From JBEIQE01 sp040376705 (GTDB lineage Bacteria > Pseudomonadota > Alphaproteobacteria > UBA2400): 64,000 nucleotides of DNA. The notes beneath the pieces were generated by a model. It did not search any database, was not told the DNA's origin, and saw nothing but the letters and a program-made list of their open reading frames with translations. Positions 42,241 to 51,572 of the stretch are shown piece after piece (within the stretch, counting starts at the first letter, position 1; each line of letters opens with the position of its first letter). The translations under genes were made by a program, and so were the position numbers. The DNA lies in NCBI GenBank assembly GCA_040376705.1, contig JBEIQE010000004.1:1-64000 (forward strand). The letters are read 5' to 3'.

Positions 42241-43188
42241 TTACTTGAAAGCGTCCTGCGCACGCAAAATGGCGGGCCCGATAAGCACGATGAACAGCGG
42301 CGGCAGAATGAACAAGATCATCGGCACGGTCATAATGGCCGGCAGACGGGCAGCTTTCTCTTCAGCCTTCATCATACGCTCGTTACGCATTTCAGCCGAA
42401 AGAACACGCATGGAAACTGCCAGCGGCGTACCATAACGCTCGGTCTGCACCAGAGTACTTACCAGCGAACGAACGCCGCCCAACGGGCAGCGGTCAGCCA
42501 GCCCCTGCAACGCCTTGGCGCGTTCAGGCATGAAGCTCAATTCAACTGATGTGAGACCAAACTCATCCGCCAGATCAGGATGTGCTTCAGTCAATTCATT
42601 TGCAACGCGTTCGAAAGTGGCATCAAGACTCAAACCAGCCTCAGCGCAGATAACAAAAAGATCGAGCGCGTCAGGCAGTGACCGCGACATTGCCTTCATG
42701 CGCTTCTTTTTCTTGTTGTTCAGCATCATAGTCGGCAACAGGCCGCACACAATACCGAACATAAGGGTGCCCATAAGCAGATTATTAGCCTTGGTGTCCC
42801 AGACACGCAGTACATAGAACAGGAAAAAGCCCAAAGCCCAGCCAGCAAGCGGCAGAACAAGACGCAAGAAAGTATAGATAAAGATAGCGTCTTTGGTGCG
42901 GTAGCCTGCCTGTGCAAGCTCAAGCGCGGTGCCTTTAGTACCTTCGCTTGGCAGCAGGTTGAACTTTTCGACCAGCCCCTTAGCCATAGCGCGAGCCTCG
43001 CCACCACGACCACCCTTGCCATCAACCATCTGTGTACGAAGGTCGGCACGGCGGCGCTCAAGCATACGAACGCGGCGATCTGCGCTGGTATCCTCGATCA
43101 GGCCAATCCAGAAAATGATAATTACCGCAAAGCTGGCCAGACCGAGCAGAACGGGAACAAGGTTTTCGCGGGTGAATAGTTCATTCAT
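42241..43188 (-). CDS. tadC: Tad pilus inner-membrane platform protein TadC
   Basis: Second platform protein of the Tad secretion apparatus, 315 residues. It has a T2SS-F type domain with the pattern RSLPDALDLFVICAEAGLSL (about 169-188) and four or so membrane segments at both ends (1-25, 110-160, 280-310). It follows tadB with a 4-nt overlap (ATGA, 43185-43188). It works with TadB and the CpaF ATPase. Last gene of the pilus operon on this strand. Length is typical. Confidence 0.9.
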   Translation of the reverse strand: MNELFTRENLVPVLLGLASFAVIIIFWIGLIEDTSADRRVRMLERRRADLRTQMVDGKGGRGGEARAMAKGLVEKFNLLPSEGTKGTALELAQAGYRTKDAIFIYTFLRLVLPLAGWALGFFLFYVLRVWDTKANNLLMGTLMFGIVCGLLPTMMLNNKKKKRMKAMSRSLPDALDLFVICAEAGLSLDATFERVANELTEAHPDLADEFGLTSVELSFMPERAKALQGLADRCPLGGVRSLVSTLVQTERYGTPLAVSMRVLSAEMRNERMMKAEEKAARLPAIMTVPMILFILPPLFIVLIGPAILRAQDAFK

Positions 43189-44192
43189 ATTTCGAAGTTC
43201 ACCATCTGATACATGATGTAGAAACCAGTAAACATAATGCCGAGGCCATAGCCCATCATGCGCTGGCCACGCTCATCCATCCACAAGGCACTGGCGTATT
43301 CGCCATTCACCACATTAATAAGCATAAACATGAGGAACGGCAGCGAGCCAATGATGTAGGCACTGGCACGGGCTTCTGATGACAAGGCTCTGATCTTGAG
43401 CTTCAGGGCTTTGCGCTTACGCAGAAGATCAGCCAGGTTGGAAAGCGTCTCAGCCAGGTTACCGCCGGTTTCGCGCTGAATGGACAGCGCTACAATCAGG
43501 AATTTGTACTCTGGCGCATCAATACGTTCAGCCACATCCCACATTGCCGATTCTACCGACTGACCGAGCTTAACCGAGTCAGCAATACGACGGAACTCAA
43601 TACCAATCGGATCCGGGAACTCGCGACCTACCGCGTTGACCGATTCAATAAACGGCAGACCCGAACGCAGACCACGTACAATAAGGTCAATTGCATCCGG
43701 GAATTCCTTCATGAACTTGTTCACGCGGCGATTACCAATAATGCTGATAACCTTAATGGGAATAACCAGGCCTATGAGCAGGCCCGTGAGCGCGCAAACG
43801 TGCGGCGCCAAGGGGGTAAACATCTTGAGCATAATGGCAACGCCCATGAACAGGCCAAGCGAAACAAGTGTGAGCTCGCCAATGGTAAAAGCCTTACCCG
43901 TGCGCTCGAGGCGAATACGGATTTTATCCGGATTAGGGAGAATGCGCTTGAGGAAAAGATCAAGACTCTCGATATCGGTGTAATGGAACTCACCACGGCG
44001 CACACTGCCACGGCCGCGCTTCTTGCTCTTGTCTTCTGCAACTTCTTCAACGCCACGCTTGAGGCGCTTTTCAATTGCCTTGCTCGACGGACCAGTATCG
44101 CCAGTTGAAAGGCCAATACCAAGCACAACAACAATCAGGCCCACACCGAGCGCGATGATAACCGGAACAAGTTCTGGACCAATACTAAACAT
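43185..44192 (-). CDS. tadB: Tad pilus inner-membrane platform protein TadB
   Basis: First platform protein of the Tad apparatus, 335 residues. Membrane segments at about 5-25, 110-160 and 275-330, with a T2SS-F domain bearing FMKEFPDAIDLIVRGLRSGL (about 159-178) and IQRETGGNLAETLSNLADLL. Its ATG shares one base with the cpaF stop (TGATG, 44190-44194), and its stop overlaps tadC. Length is typical (300-340). Confidence 0.92.
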   Translation of the reverse strand: MFSIGPELVPVIIALGVGLIVVVLGIGLSTGDTGPSSKAIEKRLKRGVEEVAEDKSKKRGRGSVRRGEFHYTDIESLDLFLKRILPNPDKIRIRLERTGKAFTIGELTLVSLGLFMGVAIMLKMFTPLAPHVCALTGLLIGLVIPIKVISIIGNRRVNKFMKEFPDAIDLIVRGLRSGLPFIESVNAVGREFPDPIGIEFRRIADSVKLGQSVESAMWDVAERIDAPEYKFLIVALSIQRETGGNLAETLSNLADLLRKRKALKLKIRALSSEARASAYIIGSLPFLMFMLINVVNGEYASALWMDERGQRMMGYGLGIMFTGFYIMYQMVNFEI

Positions 44193-46156
44193 CAGCTATT
44201 CATTGCCTCCATCAATTCCTTGTCGAGGCCATAGTAGGCCGCACGTGACAGGAAGTTGGGACGAACGCCTGTGCAGACGAAGTCGCCCTGAATTTTACCG
44301 TTTTCATCCTCACCGCGGAATTGGAAGGTAAAGAGGTCCTGCATGGTCACGACCTCGCCTTCCATACCCACGATCTCGGAAATGTAGGTAATGCGGCGCT
44401 GACCGTCACGCATACGGCTGATCTGAACAATCATGTGAATAGCCGAAGCAACCTGCTGCTTAACCGCCTTGGACGGCAGGTTCATACCGGCCATACCCAC
44501 CATGTTCTCGATACGCATTAGGGCTTCGCGCGGACGGTTGGCGTGGCATGTAGCAAACGAGCCATCGTGACCGGTGTTCATGGCCTGAAGCATGTCGAGC
44601 GCCTCAGCGCCGCGGACTTCGCCGAGGATGATGCGGTCAGGGCGCATACGCAGCGAGTTCTTTACAAGGTCACGCATGGAGACCTCGCCCTCGCCTTCAA
44701 GGTTAGCTGGGCGTGTTTCAAGACGAACCACATGTGGCTGCTGCAGCTGAAGTTCGGCGGCGTCCTCTACCGTTACAATACGCTCGCCAGCATCAATTGT
44801 TTGTGACAGCGCGTTAAGCAGCGTGGTTTTACCCGAACCCGTACCGCCCGAGATGACGATGTTGAGACGGGCGCGGCCGGCAATACGCAGAACAGTGGCC
44901 ATCTGTGCCGAAATATTCTGCTGCTTCTCCATGATGTCGAGGGAGATTTTCTTCTTCGAGAACTTACGAATGGACATCGAGCAACCATCAATCGCCAAAG
45001 GCGGAATGATGATATTCACACGGCTACCATCCTTGAGGCGGGCGTCGACCAGTGGCGTACTTTCGTCGACACGGCGACCTACAGCAGTAACAATACGCTG
45101 TGCAACGCTCATGGCATGGGCATTGTCGCGGAACTGGGCGTCCGTCAGCTCAAGCTTACCCTTGCGTTCGACGTAAATCTGCTTCGGGCCATTCACCAGA
45201 ATATCGGTTACGCTATCATCGCCCAGCAGCGGCTCGAGCGGGCCGAGACCGAGCATATCGTCGAGCATCTGCTCGATCAGCTCTTCACGTTCGGTTGAGT
45301 TCAGCTGCAGGCGCTGCTCAGCCAGAATTTCGCTGGTGATCGGGAAAATTTCCTTACGCAGCTGTTCGCGCGGCAGATTGGCCGCCGCCGATGTATCGAT
45401 ACGCTCGAGCAGAACCTGTTGAATCTTCGACTTGGCAAACTCAACGTTAGTCTTGTTGGCCGACATACGCGCCAGACGCTGCTGCGCCAGCTCGGTGCTG
45501 GTCGGTGCGTTATCTTCCTTCTTGGCAATACGCTCAACCTGTTGCTGCTCCATCGCAACCTTGGTCTGCTGCGCAATAATGGCGCGCTCACCCGCTTCTT
45601 CAGCCAGACGCTGAAGCGATTCAGGCGATACGTTCGAGCCAGCCGATATTTCAGCCTCAGCGGCCTGCTGCATCTGATCGACCAGGGTTGAGAGCAGCTC
45701 CTGCTGATTGGCAGCAGACAGCTCTTCGATCTCGGTGATCATCAGCTCTTTCATCGTCGACTTCACTTCTTTGGCCAGCTGTGCGCGGTCGAGCGATGCA
45801 ATGGTCAGCGGGTCGAGACGGTATTTGATTTCAGGCAGCACCTTCTCGGCCAGTGTCGGCACGAGAATGCGATCCGCCATCATGGTGATCAGCTGGCGCT
45901 GATCGAGCAAGGTCATACGGTCAATCTCGGGGCCCAGCAGTGAGGCGAGATTGTTTTTGATTTCACGCGAAATTTCAGGGCGCGTGAGCGAGGCTACCGT
46001 TGTAGGGCCAAGGCGCTGGCGCAAGGCCGGAATGAGCCTGTCAGCCAGTGCTGTTGTATCAGTGGGCGCAGCACTCGCAGCGCGTTGCTGCCGCGTTTGC
46101 TGCGGCGGAGGTGTCTCTTTTTCAGGCTTCTTGCCACCGAAGAACACTATGCTCAC
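44192..46156 (-). CDS. cpaF: Tad pilus assembly ATPase CpaF/TadA with duplicated N-terminal domains
   Basis: Cytoplasmic hexameric ATPase that powers Tad pilus assembly and perhaps retraction. The protein has 654 residues, against about 420-500 usual for CpaF. Walker A is GGTGSGKT (437-444), with the Asp-box-like motif MRPDRIILGEVRGAEALDML and the HANRPREAL segment downstream. The usual N-terminal helical domain (240-302, then LGLGPLEPLL) is preceded by two more, weakly similar 60-residue copies (37-97 and 102-162) and a long linker. The GTG at 46154-46156 overlaps the cpaE stop; another GTG three codons later (46147) has AAGGGG at better spacing. Confidence 0.92.
   Translation of the reverse strand: MSIVFFGGKKPEKETPPPQQTRQQRAASAAPTDTTALADRLIPALRQRLGPTTVASLTRPEISREIKNNLASLLGPEIDRMTLLDQRQLITMMADRILVPTLAEKVLPEIKYRLDPLTIASLDRAQLAKEVKSTMKELMITEIEELSAANQQELLSTLVDQMQQAAEAEISAGSNVSPESLQRLAEEAGERAIIAQQTKVAMEQQQVERIAKKEDNAPTSTELAQQRLARMSANKTNVEFAKSKIQQVLLERIDTSAAANLPREQLRKEIFPITSEILAEQRLQLNSTEREELIEQMLDDMLGLGPLEPLLGDDSVTDILVNGPKQIYVERKGKLELTDAQFRDNAHAMSVAQRIVTAVGRRVDESTPLVDARLKDGSRVNIIIPPLAIDGCSMSIRKFSKKKISLDIMEKQQNISAQMATVLRIAGRARLNIVISGGTGSGKTTLLNALSQTIDAGERIVTVEDAAELQLQQPHVVRLETRPANLEGEGEVSMRDLVKNSLRMRPDRIILGEVRGAEALDMLQAMNTGHDGSFATCHANRPREALMRIENMVGMAGMNLPSKAVKQQVASAIHMIVQISRMRDGQRRITYISEIVGMEGEVVTMQDLFTFQFRGEDENGKIQGDFVCTGVRPNFLSRAAYYGLDKELMEAMNS
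45251..46048 (-). repeat. Threefold repeat of the helical domain in CpaF
   Basis: Three segments of about 61-63 residues can be aligned by eye: copy 1 at residues 37-97 (46048-45866), copy 2 at 102-162 (45853-45671) and copy 3, the ordinary CpaF N-terminal domain, at 240-302 (45439-45251). Shared positions include a starting pattern LxPxxxxRL/KIQQVLLERI, then TxASL or AANL, an acidic-basic helix (REIK, KEVK, RKEI), and a final helix with RQLI, QELL or EELI. Copies 1 and 2 are most alike, spaced 65 residues. Confidence 0.7.
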
Positions 46157-47379
46157 CCCTTCTTAAACATGCCGAGAAGACCAGCAAGGCCTCCACTCTC
46201 GGCTGCGGCGCCCGCAATTGGCTGACCAATCATCATGCTGGAAATACCACGCAATGATTTTGTAAGAGCTGTTGCAGCGCCCACGGTTGGAATTGACTTA
46301 CCACGATTGGCACTGAGCTTGACCGTCTTGGGGTCATGCGGCACCAGCATCTCGATTTTGATCTTGGCACTGCGCTCGAAGGTGGCGCGGTTGACCTGCG
46401 CATCGCCATCGCCGATACGACCAGCAATCAGGTGGATGGGGTTGGCATTCCCGAGATTCTGAATGGCGCTGATGATGCGCTGTGTATCGCGGATACCAGC
46501 CAGCGTGAGATCGGTCACAAGGAAGATGCGATCGGCCGAAACCAGCAGACGGCGGTGGCGCGAAACCATTGAGCGCGGCACGTCGATAATAATGTGATCG
46601 TACTCATCGCGCAGTTCCTTGAGCAGCGCTAAAGGACCGGCAGTTTCAAAATCGATAACTTCTTCGAGGGATTCCTCGCCGCAGAAGACTGAGAGATGAT
46701 CGCTCTCTTTGGCCATAGAGCTGTTGATCAGCAGGCTGTCCATACGGTCGGGACTGGTGAGAACTTCGCGTAAACCCCGGCCGGGCTCGAGATCGAGCGA
46801 GAGATCGCAGTTACCGAATTGCAGGTCGAGATCAAGCAGAGCCACCTTCTGGGCAGCTTCATGTGCAATGATCCATGATGTATTAACAGCCATGGTGGTT
46901 GTACCCACACCGCCGCGCACACCGATGAATACATAGACACGGCCAGACTTGGCTTTCTTTTCTGACTTGTCATTATCCTTCGAGGCCAGCAGCGGAATAA
47001 CCGCATCGCGCAACGCCACACTATTCATGGGCTTGACGAGGTAGTCAGCCGCGCCAGCCTGAATCATGCCGCGGTAGAAGGCCACATCATTAGCCGAACC
47101 AAGTGTCAGGATTTTGCTGCGCGAACCGCAGATCTTGACCAACTGGGTAACCAGCGCAGCCGGATCTTCGGCGCCATCAATATCAGCCAGAATAATGGCA
47201 GGCGGACGCGAACGGCTAACCGACTGGATAACCGTGGTCAGGTCGGCATTAACAACGGTACCCGAAGGCCAGCCCTGCCCTTTAGCGCAGGCAACTGCAG
47301 CCTCATAAGTTTCCGGATCCTGCACCGCAGCAAGAAACTCGTGATGCAACTGCAGGGTTTTGCCACCATCAGGACGCAT
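46153..47379 (-). CDS. cpaE: Tad pilus localisation ATPase-like protein CpaE/TadZ
   Basis: ParA/MinD-like protein that places the Tad apparatus in the cell. The 408-residue protein has an N-terminal receiver-like part (about 5-125, with ILADIDGAEDPAALVTQLVKI and LGSANDVAFYRGMIQAGAA) and a ParA-like domain (about 145-390) whose Walker A is GVRGGVGTTT: the first lysine of the deviant motif is missing, as in many TadZ proteins. DHIIIDVPRS is the Walker B-like strand. GGAGAGG precedes the ATG. It overlaps cpaF by 4 nt. Confidence 0.88.
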   Translation of the reverse strand: MRPDGGKTLQLHHEFLAAVQDPETYEAAVACAKGQGWPSGTVVNADLTTVIQSVSRSRPPAIILADIDGAEDPAALVTQLVKICGSRSKILTLGSANDVAFYRGMIQAGAADYLVKPMNSVALRDAVIPLLASKDNDKSEKKAKSGRVYVFIGVRGGVGTTTMAVNTSWIIAHEAAQKVALLDLDLQFGNCDLSLDLEPGRGLREVLTSPDRMDSLLINSSMAKESDHLSVFCGEESLEEVIDFETAGPLALLKELRDEYDHIIIDVPRSMVSRHRRLLVSADRIFLVTDLTLAGIRDTQRIISAIQNLGNANPIHLIAGRIGDGDAQVNRATFERSAKIKIEMLVPHDPKTVKLSANRGKSIPTVGAATALTKSLRGISSMMIGQPIAGAAAESGGLAGLLGMFKKG

Positions 47380-47398
47380 AAAATAACCTCTCCTAAAA

Positions 47399-48064
47399 CT
47401 AGTTGCCTACGATCTCGCCGGCATCCTGCAGCGGTGCTGGTACACCATTGCGATAATTAACTTCACCACGCATCGGCGCATGACCGGTCGGCGCAGCAGG
47501 AACTTGACCTACAATCAGATCACGTGGATTGGCAATCATGGCCGCCAGATTCTGGCGATCAGCACAGCCGTGATTAGGAATAGGCTCTGAACCGAAAGTC
47601 ATATTCGGGTGCATATCCCAATTCGGGCAGTTAGGGGCCTGAGCAATCAGGTGATCAACCGCAATATTGACCTCTCCTGCAACCGGCTGAACGCCCGTTA
47701 GCGGATGAATGTGATAACCCGAGCTCCGCAGCATAGCTGAAAGCGCAGCTGCACGTTGGCGTGCCACACGGTCGGCCCCCCGGCCGGGCTGCTCAACCAT
47801 CACGGTGCGCTCGCCATCCTGTACGGTACGATTAAGGAAGTCGGACAGATAAGCCTTCTCGTCATCAGAGATATGCATCTTGCCCGGTGCGAAGCTTACA
47901 GCATGCCACGAGCGTGTAGGCGATACGGTAATCTGCTTGTCTTCATAGGCCGGGCGCGGCGTAGGCAACGTGCTCTGTGCGTGCTTTTCCCAATCGGCAC
48001 AGCCGGTGAGCATGGTTAGACCAGCAAGAAGAACCAGCTGAGCTGAAAAAGTGACTCTCTGCAT
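47399..48064 (-). CDS. cpaD: Tad pilus lipoprotein CpaD
   Basis: Outer-membrane or periplasmic lipoprotein associated with the Tad secretin. I chose ATG 48062-48064 (221 residues, AGGAGAATTGAA leader); an upstream frame of 29 extra codons overlaps cpaC and has no good leader. Lipobox LTMLTGC with Cys22. The middle part (GADRVARQRAAALSAMLRSS) and the segment NCPNWDMHPNMTFGSEPIPN are typical of the CpaD family (pilus assembly, TIGR02522-like). It lies between cpaC and cpaE, as in Caulobacter. Confidence 0.88.
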   Translation of the reverse strand: MQRVTFSAQLVLLAGLTMLTGCADWEKHAQSTLPTPRPAYEDKQITVSPTRSWHAVSFAPGKMHISDDEKAYLSDFLNRTVQDGERTVMVEQPGRGADRVARQRAAALSAMLRSSGYHIHPLTGVQPVAGEVNIAVDHLIAQAPNCPNWDMHPNMTFGSEPIPNHGCADRQNLAAMIANPRDLIVGQVPAAPTGHAPMRGEVNYRNGVPAPLQDAGEIVGN

Positions 48065-48074
48065 TTCAATTCTC

Positions 48075-49538
48075 CTACTGCAAAACATAACCGACATCAC
48101 CAACCAGGCCACCCTCGGCCGTGCTGGTGCCCTCGCGGGCAACCGGAACACGCGCTGGCGTTGGCCGCTCGCTGTTCATGCGGCCGTTCAGCCAGCGGTC
48201 GATATCATTAGGCGGAACATAACCGTCAGTCGGCGAAGCTACCTGCGATGCGTTGACGGGCTTGACCAGATACGGGGTAACCACAATCACCAGCTCGGTC
48301 TGGTTCTGGCGGAAGCGGTCCGAACGGAACAGCGCGCCAAGTACCGGAATATCAGCAAGGCCCGGGAACTTCTGTACGTTCTGGGTTGAGTTGTTCTGGA
48401 TCAGACCAGCAATAGCAAAGCTCTGGCCCGAGCCCAACTCGATGCTGGTTTCAGCACGGCGGGTTGTTACACCCGGAATTTCACCGGCACCGAAGTTCAC
48501 CGAACGTGAGTCATCGCGCTCACTCACTTCAGGACGTACGCGCATGCTGATGCGGCTGCCATTCACAATAGTTGGTGTGAATGAAAGGCGCACACCGAAC
48601 TCACGGAACTCAACCGAGACTTCACCCTCACCCGATACCACCGGAATGGGGAACTCACCACCGGCGAGGAAGGACGCGGTTTCGCCTGAAAGAGCAGTAA
48701 GGTTCGGCTCAGCCAGAATTGTAGCAAGGCCATCCTCGACCAGCGCCTCAAGTGTTGCACTGAGGGGCGTTGCACCAATAACGCTGGAGACACCCACAAG
48801 AGCGTTGTTTTCAGTGGTTGCAATACCAGCATCAAACGAGAAGCCGATGTTACCCGTATCACTGCCGACACCGGTTGAAATACCAAGGGTCTTGGCCGAT
48901 TCACGGCTGACTTCGGCAATACGCACACGCAGGTTTACCTGGTTGTTACCGTCAATGCTCATGCGGTTGATGATGTAGTTACGGCCAAGATCAACCTGAT
49001 CGCCACCACCACCACTTGCCACGATGGCCTGCGGCAGGTAACGCGTCGCCACCTTCACCACATCCTGCGCCATGCTGGCGTTATCCACACTGCCCGAGAG
49101 CAGGATCATGTCTTCAATAGAGCTGGCCTGAACACGGTTGTTACCGGTAATACGGCTGATTGCACTACGCAGGCCGGCCAGATTAAGGCCAACCACCAGC
49201 TTGCGGCTGATCAGGACATTATCCTCGGCATCTACGGCGTAGAATGTCGTTTGGCCAGGGCGCAGACCAAAGAGATAAAGCATCTGCCCGGATTTGACCT
49301 GCACATCGGCAATCGCGGCGTTGGCAACGAATACTGAAGTTGCGGCACCCGGCAGGCGAATGACCTGAGCTTCGTCAACAATCAGGCTGACGGTTTCAGT
49401 CGGACCCGAAAGCACGGCCTCGGCAGCCGGCGTGGTAACCGGCTCGTCCATAGCGCCAGAAGCCTTGACCGATGCCAGAGGGGCAGACAGCAGCAACACA
49501 AGGGCTGCTGCAGAAATAAGTTTTAAAACGTGACGCAT
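48075..49538 (-). CDS. cpaC: Tad pilus secretin CpaC/RcpA
   Basis: Outer-membrane pore for the Tad pilus, 487 residues. A signal peptide covers about residues 1-27 (LISAAALVLLLSAPLASVKA). An N-terminal secretin/pilus domain follows (VIRLPGAATSVFVANAAIADV, about 58-78), then a BON-like segment (MILLSGSVDNASMAQDVVKV, about 143-162), and the secretin domain (about 250-430) with VPVLGALFRSDRF and TELVIVVTPYLVKP. The C-terminal tail (from ASPTDGYVPPNDIDRW) is typical of CpaC. AAGAGGGG precedes the ATG. It is between cpaB and cpaD. Confidence 0.93.
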   Translation of the reverse strand: MRHVLKLISAAALVLLLSAPLASVKASGAMDEPVTTPAAEAVLSGPTETVSLIVDEAQVIRLPGAATSVFVANAAIADVQVKSGQMLYLFGLRPGQTTFYAVDAEDNVLISRKLVVGLNLAGLRSAISRITGNNRVQASSIEDMILLSGSVDNASMAQDVVKVATRYLPQAIVASGGGGDQVDLGRNYIINRMSIDGNNQVNLRVRIAEVSRESAKTLGISTGVGSDTGNIGFSFDAGIATTENNALVGVSSVIGATPLSATLEALVEDGLATILAEPNLTALSGETASFLAGGEFPIPVVSGEGEVSVEFREFGVRLSFTPTIVNGSRISMRVRPEVSERDDSRSVNFGAGEIPGVTTRRAETSIELGSGQSFAIAGLIQNNSTQNVQKFPGLADIPVLGALFRSDRFRQNQTELVIVVTPYLVKPVNASQVASPTDGYVPPNDIDRWLNGRMNSERPTPARVPVAREGTSTAEGGLVGDVGYVLQ

Positions 49539-49552
49539 GGTATTGGCCCCTC

Positions 49553-50479
49553 TTACTTGACTTGAACTTCGGTGGCAGAAGCACCGCGCATAACATTAAT
49601 CGATGTAACCGTGCCCGAGCCCGGACCCGCAGCCGACCCGGTACCACCTGGTGCAGCGATGATCTGGCTCAGGTCGCTATCTAGCGTAAATGTACGGTTA
49701 CTCAGCTCATCGGCTACGGTGGCGCCCGGGGTGAGGATGTCAGCTGGCGTTGCTGCCGCTTCTTGCGTCATGCTCAGCGGGCGCAAGATTAACCTGAGCT
49801 CGCCCATACGCTGCCCCAGCGAAATACGCTCAGCCTGCTCTGGAGTTACTTCAAAAGTCACAACACGGCCAACTGCCGGTGCCTGCTCCTGATCACCGCT
49901 ACGCTGATCAACTGCAATAACGCGAATGTTATGCAAAATGGTTTCAGTAACATTGTGTGCACGCTGCTGGCCGTTAGGATCGCCAAGGTTGACCACATGT
50001 GACAGCAACAAGTCGACATAGTCGCCAGGGAAGATAAAGCCGGCCAGACCGGTTGTTTCGGTAATGGGAAGTGATACAGCACGTGTACCCGGCTTCAAAA
50101 CAGCAGCCAGGAAGCCGCTTTCGCCACGCTTGATGAGGTTGGTGCGGATAACCGGTTCGCCCGATCGCATACCGCCGCGCACGACTGCACCATCAAACTC
50201 TTCAACTGTGCCAACGCCCTGCTGGACATAAGCGGTCTGGTCGATAGCGTCACGCGGCCAAGGGCGGAACACCAGGCTGCTGGCCTGAATGATGCTGCCT
50301 GATGGCAGGTCCTTGGCGGCAACCACGATCTGGCTGGACTCCTGCACAGGGGCCTGAACCTGCGCGCTCGTAGCAGGTTGTGGTGCGGGCGCAGATTGCT
50401 GAACCATACGTGCGAAGTAGAAAACACCCGCAGCGATAAGACCTGCAATAAGCAACACCACTACTAGTCGACGACCCAT
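49553..50479 (-). CDS. cpaB: Tad pilus assembly protein CpaB/RcpC
   Basis: Periplasmic, membrane-anchored protein thought to guide pilus or secretin assembly. It has 308 residues from ATG 50477-50479, with GGAGG 5 nt upstream; the longer frame begins at TTG. One N-terminal membrane segment (about 4-22), then SAF domain motifs: VVAAKDLPSGSIIQASSLVF (about 48-67) and later an RcpC/CpaB domain with RAVSLPITETTGLAGFIFPG, followed by DYVDLLLSHV. It is followed by cpaC after 14 nt. Confidence 0.9.
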   Translation of the reverse strand: MGRRLVVVLLIAGLIAAGVFYFARMVQQSAPAPQPATSAQVQAPVQESSQIVVAAKDLPSGSIIQASSLVFRPWPRDAIDQTAYVQQGVGTVEEFDGAVVRGGMRSGEPVIRTNLIKRGESGFLAAVLKPGTRAVSLPITETTGLAGFIFPGDYVDLLLSHVVNLGDPNGQQRAHNVTETILHNIRVIAVDQRSGDQEQAPAVGRVVTFEVTPEQAERISLGQRMGELRLILRPLSMTQEAAATPADILTPGATVADELSNRTFTLDSDLSQIIAAPGGTGSAAGPGSGTVTSINVMRGASATEVQVK

Positions 50480-50506
50480 GACATCCTCCAATCAGCTCTT
50501 CACAAC

Positions 50507-51091
50507 TTATCTTAACTGCCCTGTAATGCTTGCGAAAACGTAAACACCGCCTATTGCAATGGCAACCCCATAAGGAATAGGCGTTTTTAAAAAACCCTGT
50601 TGCCCAAGAGGCGCTACCGTTACGTCGCTATCCGTATGCGGCAAGTCTCGCTGTACCGCAATCACTTTTGTCGCAATCAGGCCATAATGCGCAGCCCAAG
50701 CCTTAGCGAGATAAACCAGCGACAACACACCACCAGCTGCAGCTGAATAAACCAGCATCGGTACGAGGTATGTCGGGCCCGACCAGAATGCCAGAACCGA
50801 AAACAGCTTTACATCGCCACCACCCAGCAGGCCGGCTGCGAACAAAAGCGTACCAGCCGCAAAAAACAGAATGAAGCAGGCCAAGTGCGTAACCCAGTTA
50901 AACCCTGCCGCATGGAAGCTTGAAACCACCGCAAACACCAGCCCAAGCGCCAGTAACGCCGCATTAAGCCAGTTGGGAATAATGAACTTGCGCACATCGA
51001 TAATAGCTGCGAGCACGACAAGCACCAGCGCCGCGACAACCAATCCAAGTCGCAGCATATTCAGCCAGTCGTTTGCGGGCACCTCAGCCAA
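50507..51091 (-). CDS. cpaA: Prepilin peptidase CpaA/TadV
   Basis: Inner-membrane aspartic peptidase that cleaves the Flp prepilins. The 194-residue protein has the two Asp motifs: IDVRKFIIPNWL (Asp32) and GGGDVKLFSVLAFW (Asp93), with six or so hydrophobic segments. The start is TTG (51089-51091) preceded by AAGGGA; the next ATG at residue 12 has no leader. It is followed by cpaB after 27 nt. Its C-terminal part has an extra loop (DLPHTDSDVTVAPLGQQ) before the last segment. Confidence 0.88.
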   Translation of the reverse strand: MAEVPANDWLNMLRLGLVVAALVLVVLAAIIDVRKFIIPNWLNAALLALGLVFAVVSSFHAAGFNWVTHLACFILFFAAGTLLFAAGLLGGGDVKLFSVLAFWSGPTYLVPMLVYSAAAGGVLSLVYLAKAWAAHYGLIATKVIAVQRDLPHTDSDVTVAPLGQQGFLKTPIPYGVAIAIGGVYVFASITGQLR

Positions 51092-51236
51092 GTATTTCCC
51101 TTCTCCGTAAGGAGGTTAGCTCGCTGAGTTTATGCCAGATGTTGAGTTCCCCCAAGCGCGCTGAACAGCGAGAAGAACTCTACAGGTCAGTGTTACGCAA
51201 ATAACACATATCAAGTGGGGAGATACCGCAAATTGC

Positions 51237-51419
51237 TTAGGTCAGGTTAGCCGCGACACCGTTAAAAGTATTGCCCATATGACCGCCGATCGCGATAGCA
51301 CCAGCTAGAATCGCCATACAGATAAGAGACGCGATGAGGGCGTACTCAATGGAGGTTGTACCACGCTGACAAAGCAATACTGAGCCGATCAGGCCTAAGC
51401 CTACGTCTTGCTTTTTCAT
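51237..51419 (-). CDS. Flp-type prepilin (second, divergent)
   Basis: Class IVb prepilin of 60 residues from ATG 51417-51419 with GGAGG 5 nt upstream (an upstream frame of 24 codons is not credible). The leader of about 20 residues ends CQRG; cleavage G20|T21 leaves TTSIEYALIASLI with the conserved Glu at +5 and Tyr at +6. The mature part is one long hydrophobic helix and a short tail. The leader is longer and less charged than usual and carries a Cys. It may be a minor pilin. It lies between the first pilin and cpaA. Confidence 0.88.
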   Translation of the reverse strand: MKKQDVGLGLIGSVLLCQRGTTSIEYALIASLICMAILAGAIAIGGHMGNTFNGVAANLT

Positions 51420-51509
51420 GCTAGCCTCCCGCAGATCCTCAGCAACAAGCTTAAGCCCACAAGGTTTCCACTTCGTTAACCTGTCAGGCATATTTGCAGC
51501 GACTTTGCT

Positions 51510-51550
51510 AATAAAAATACAAAGGCGCGCAGTGGTTGCCCACTGCGCGC
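51510..51550 (-). terminator. Strong hairpin between the two pilin genes
   Basis: GCGCGCAGTGG (51525-51535) pairs with CCACTGCGCGC (51540-51550), loop of 4 nt; on the minus strand the stem is followed by CTTTGTATTTTTAT. It lies 22 nt after the first flp stop. Partial termination here would let the major pilin be made in excess over the rest of the locus. Confidence 0.8.
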
Positions 51551-51572
51551 TCCGTAGATACCAAGAACTGGA

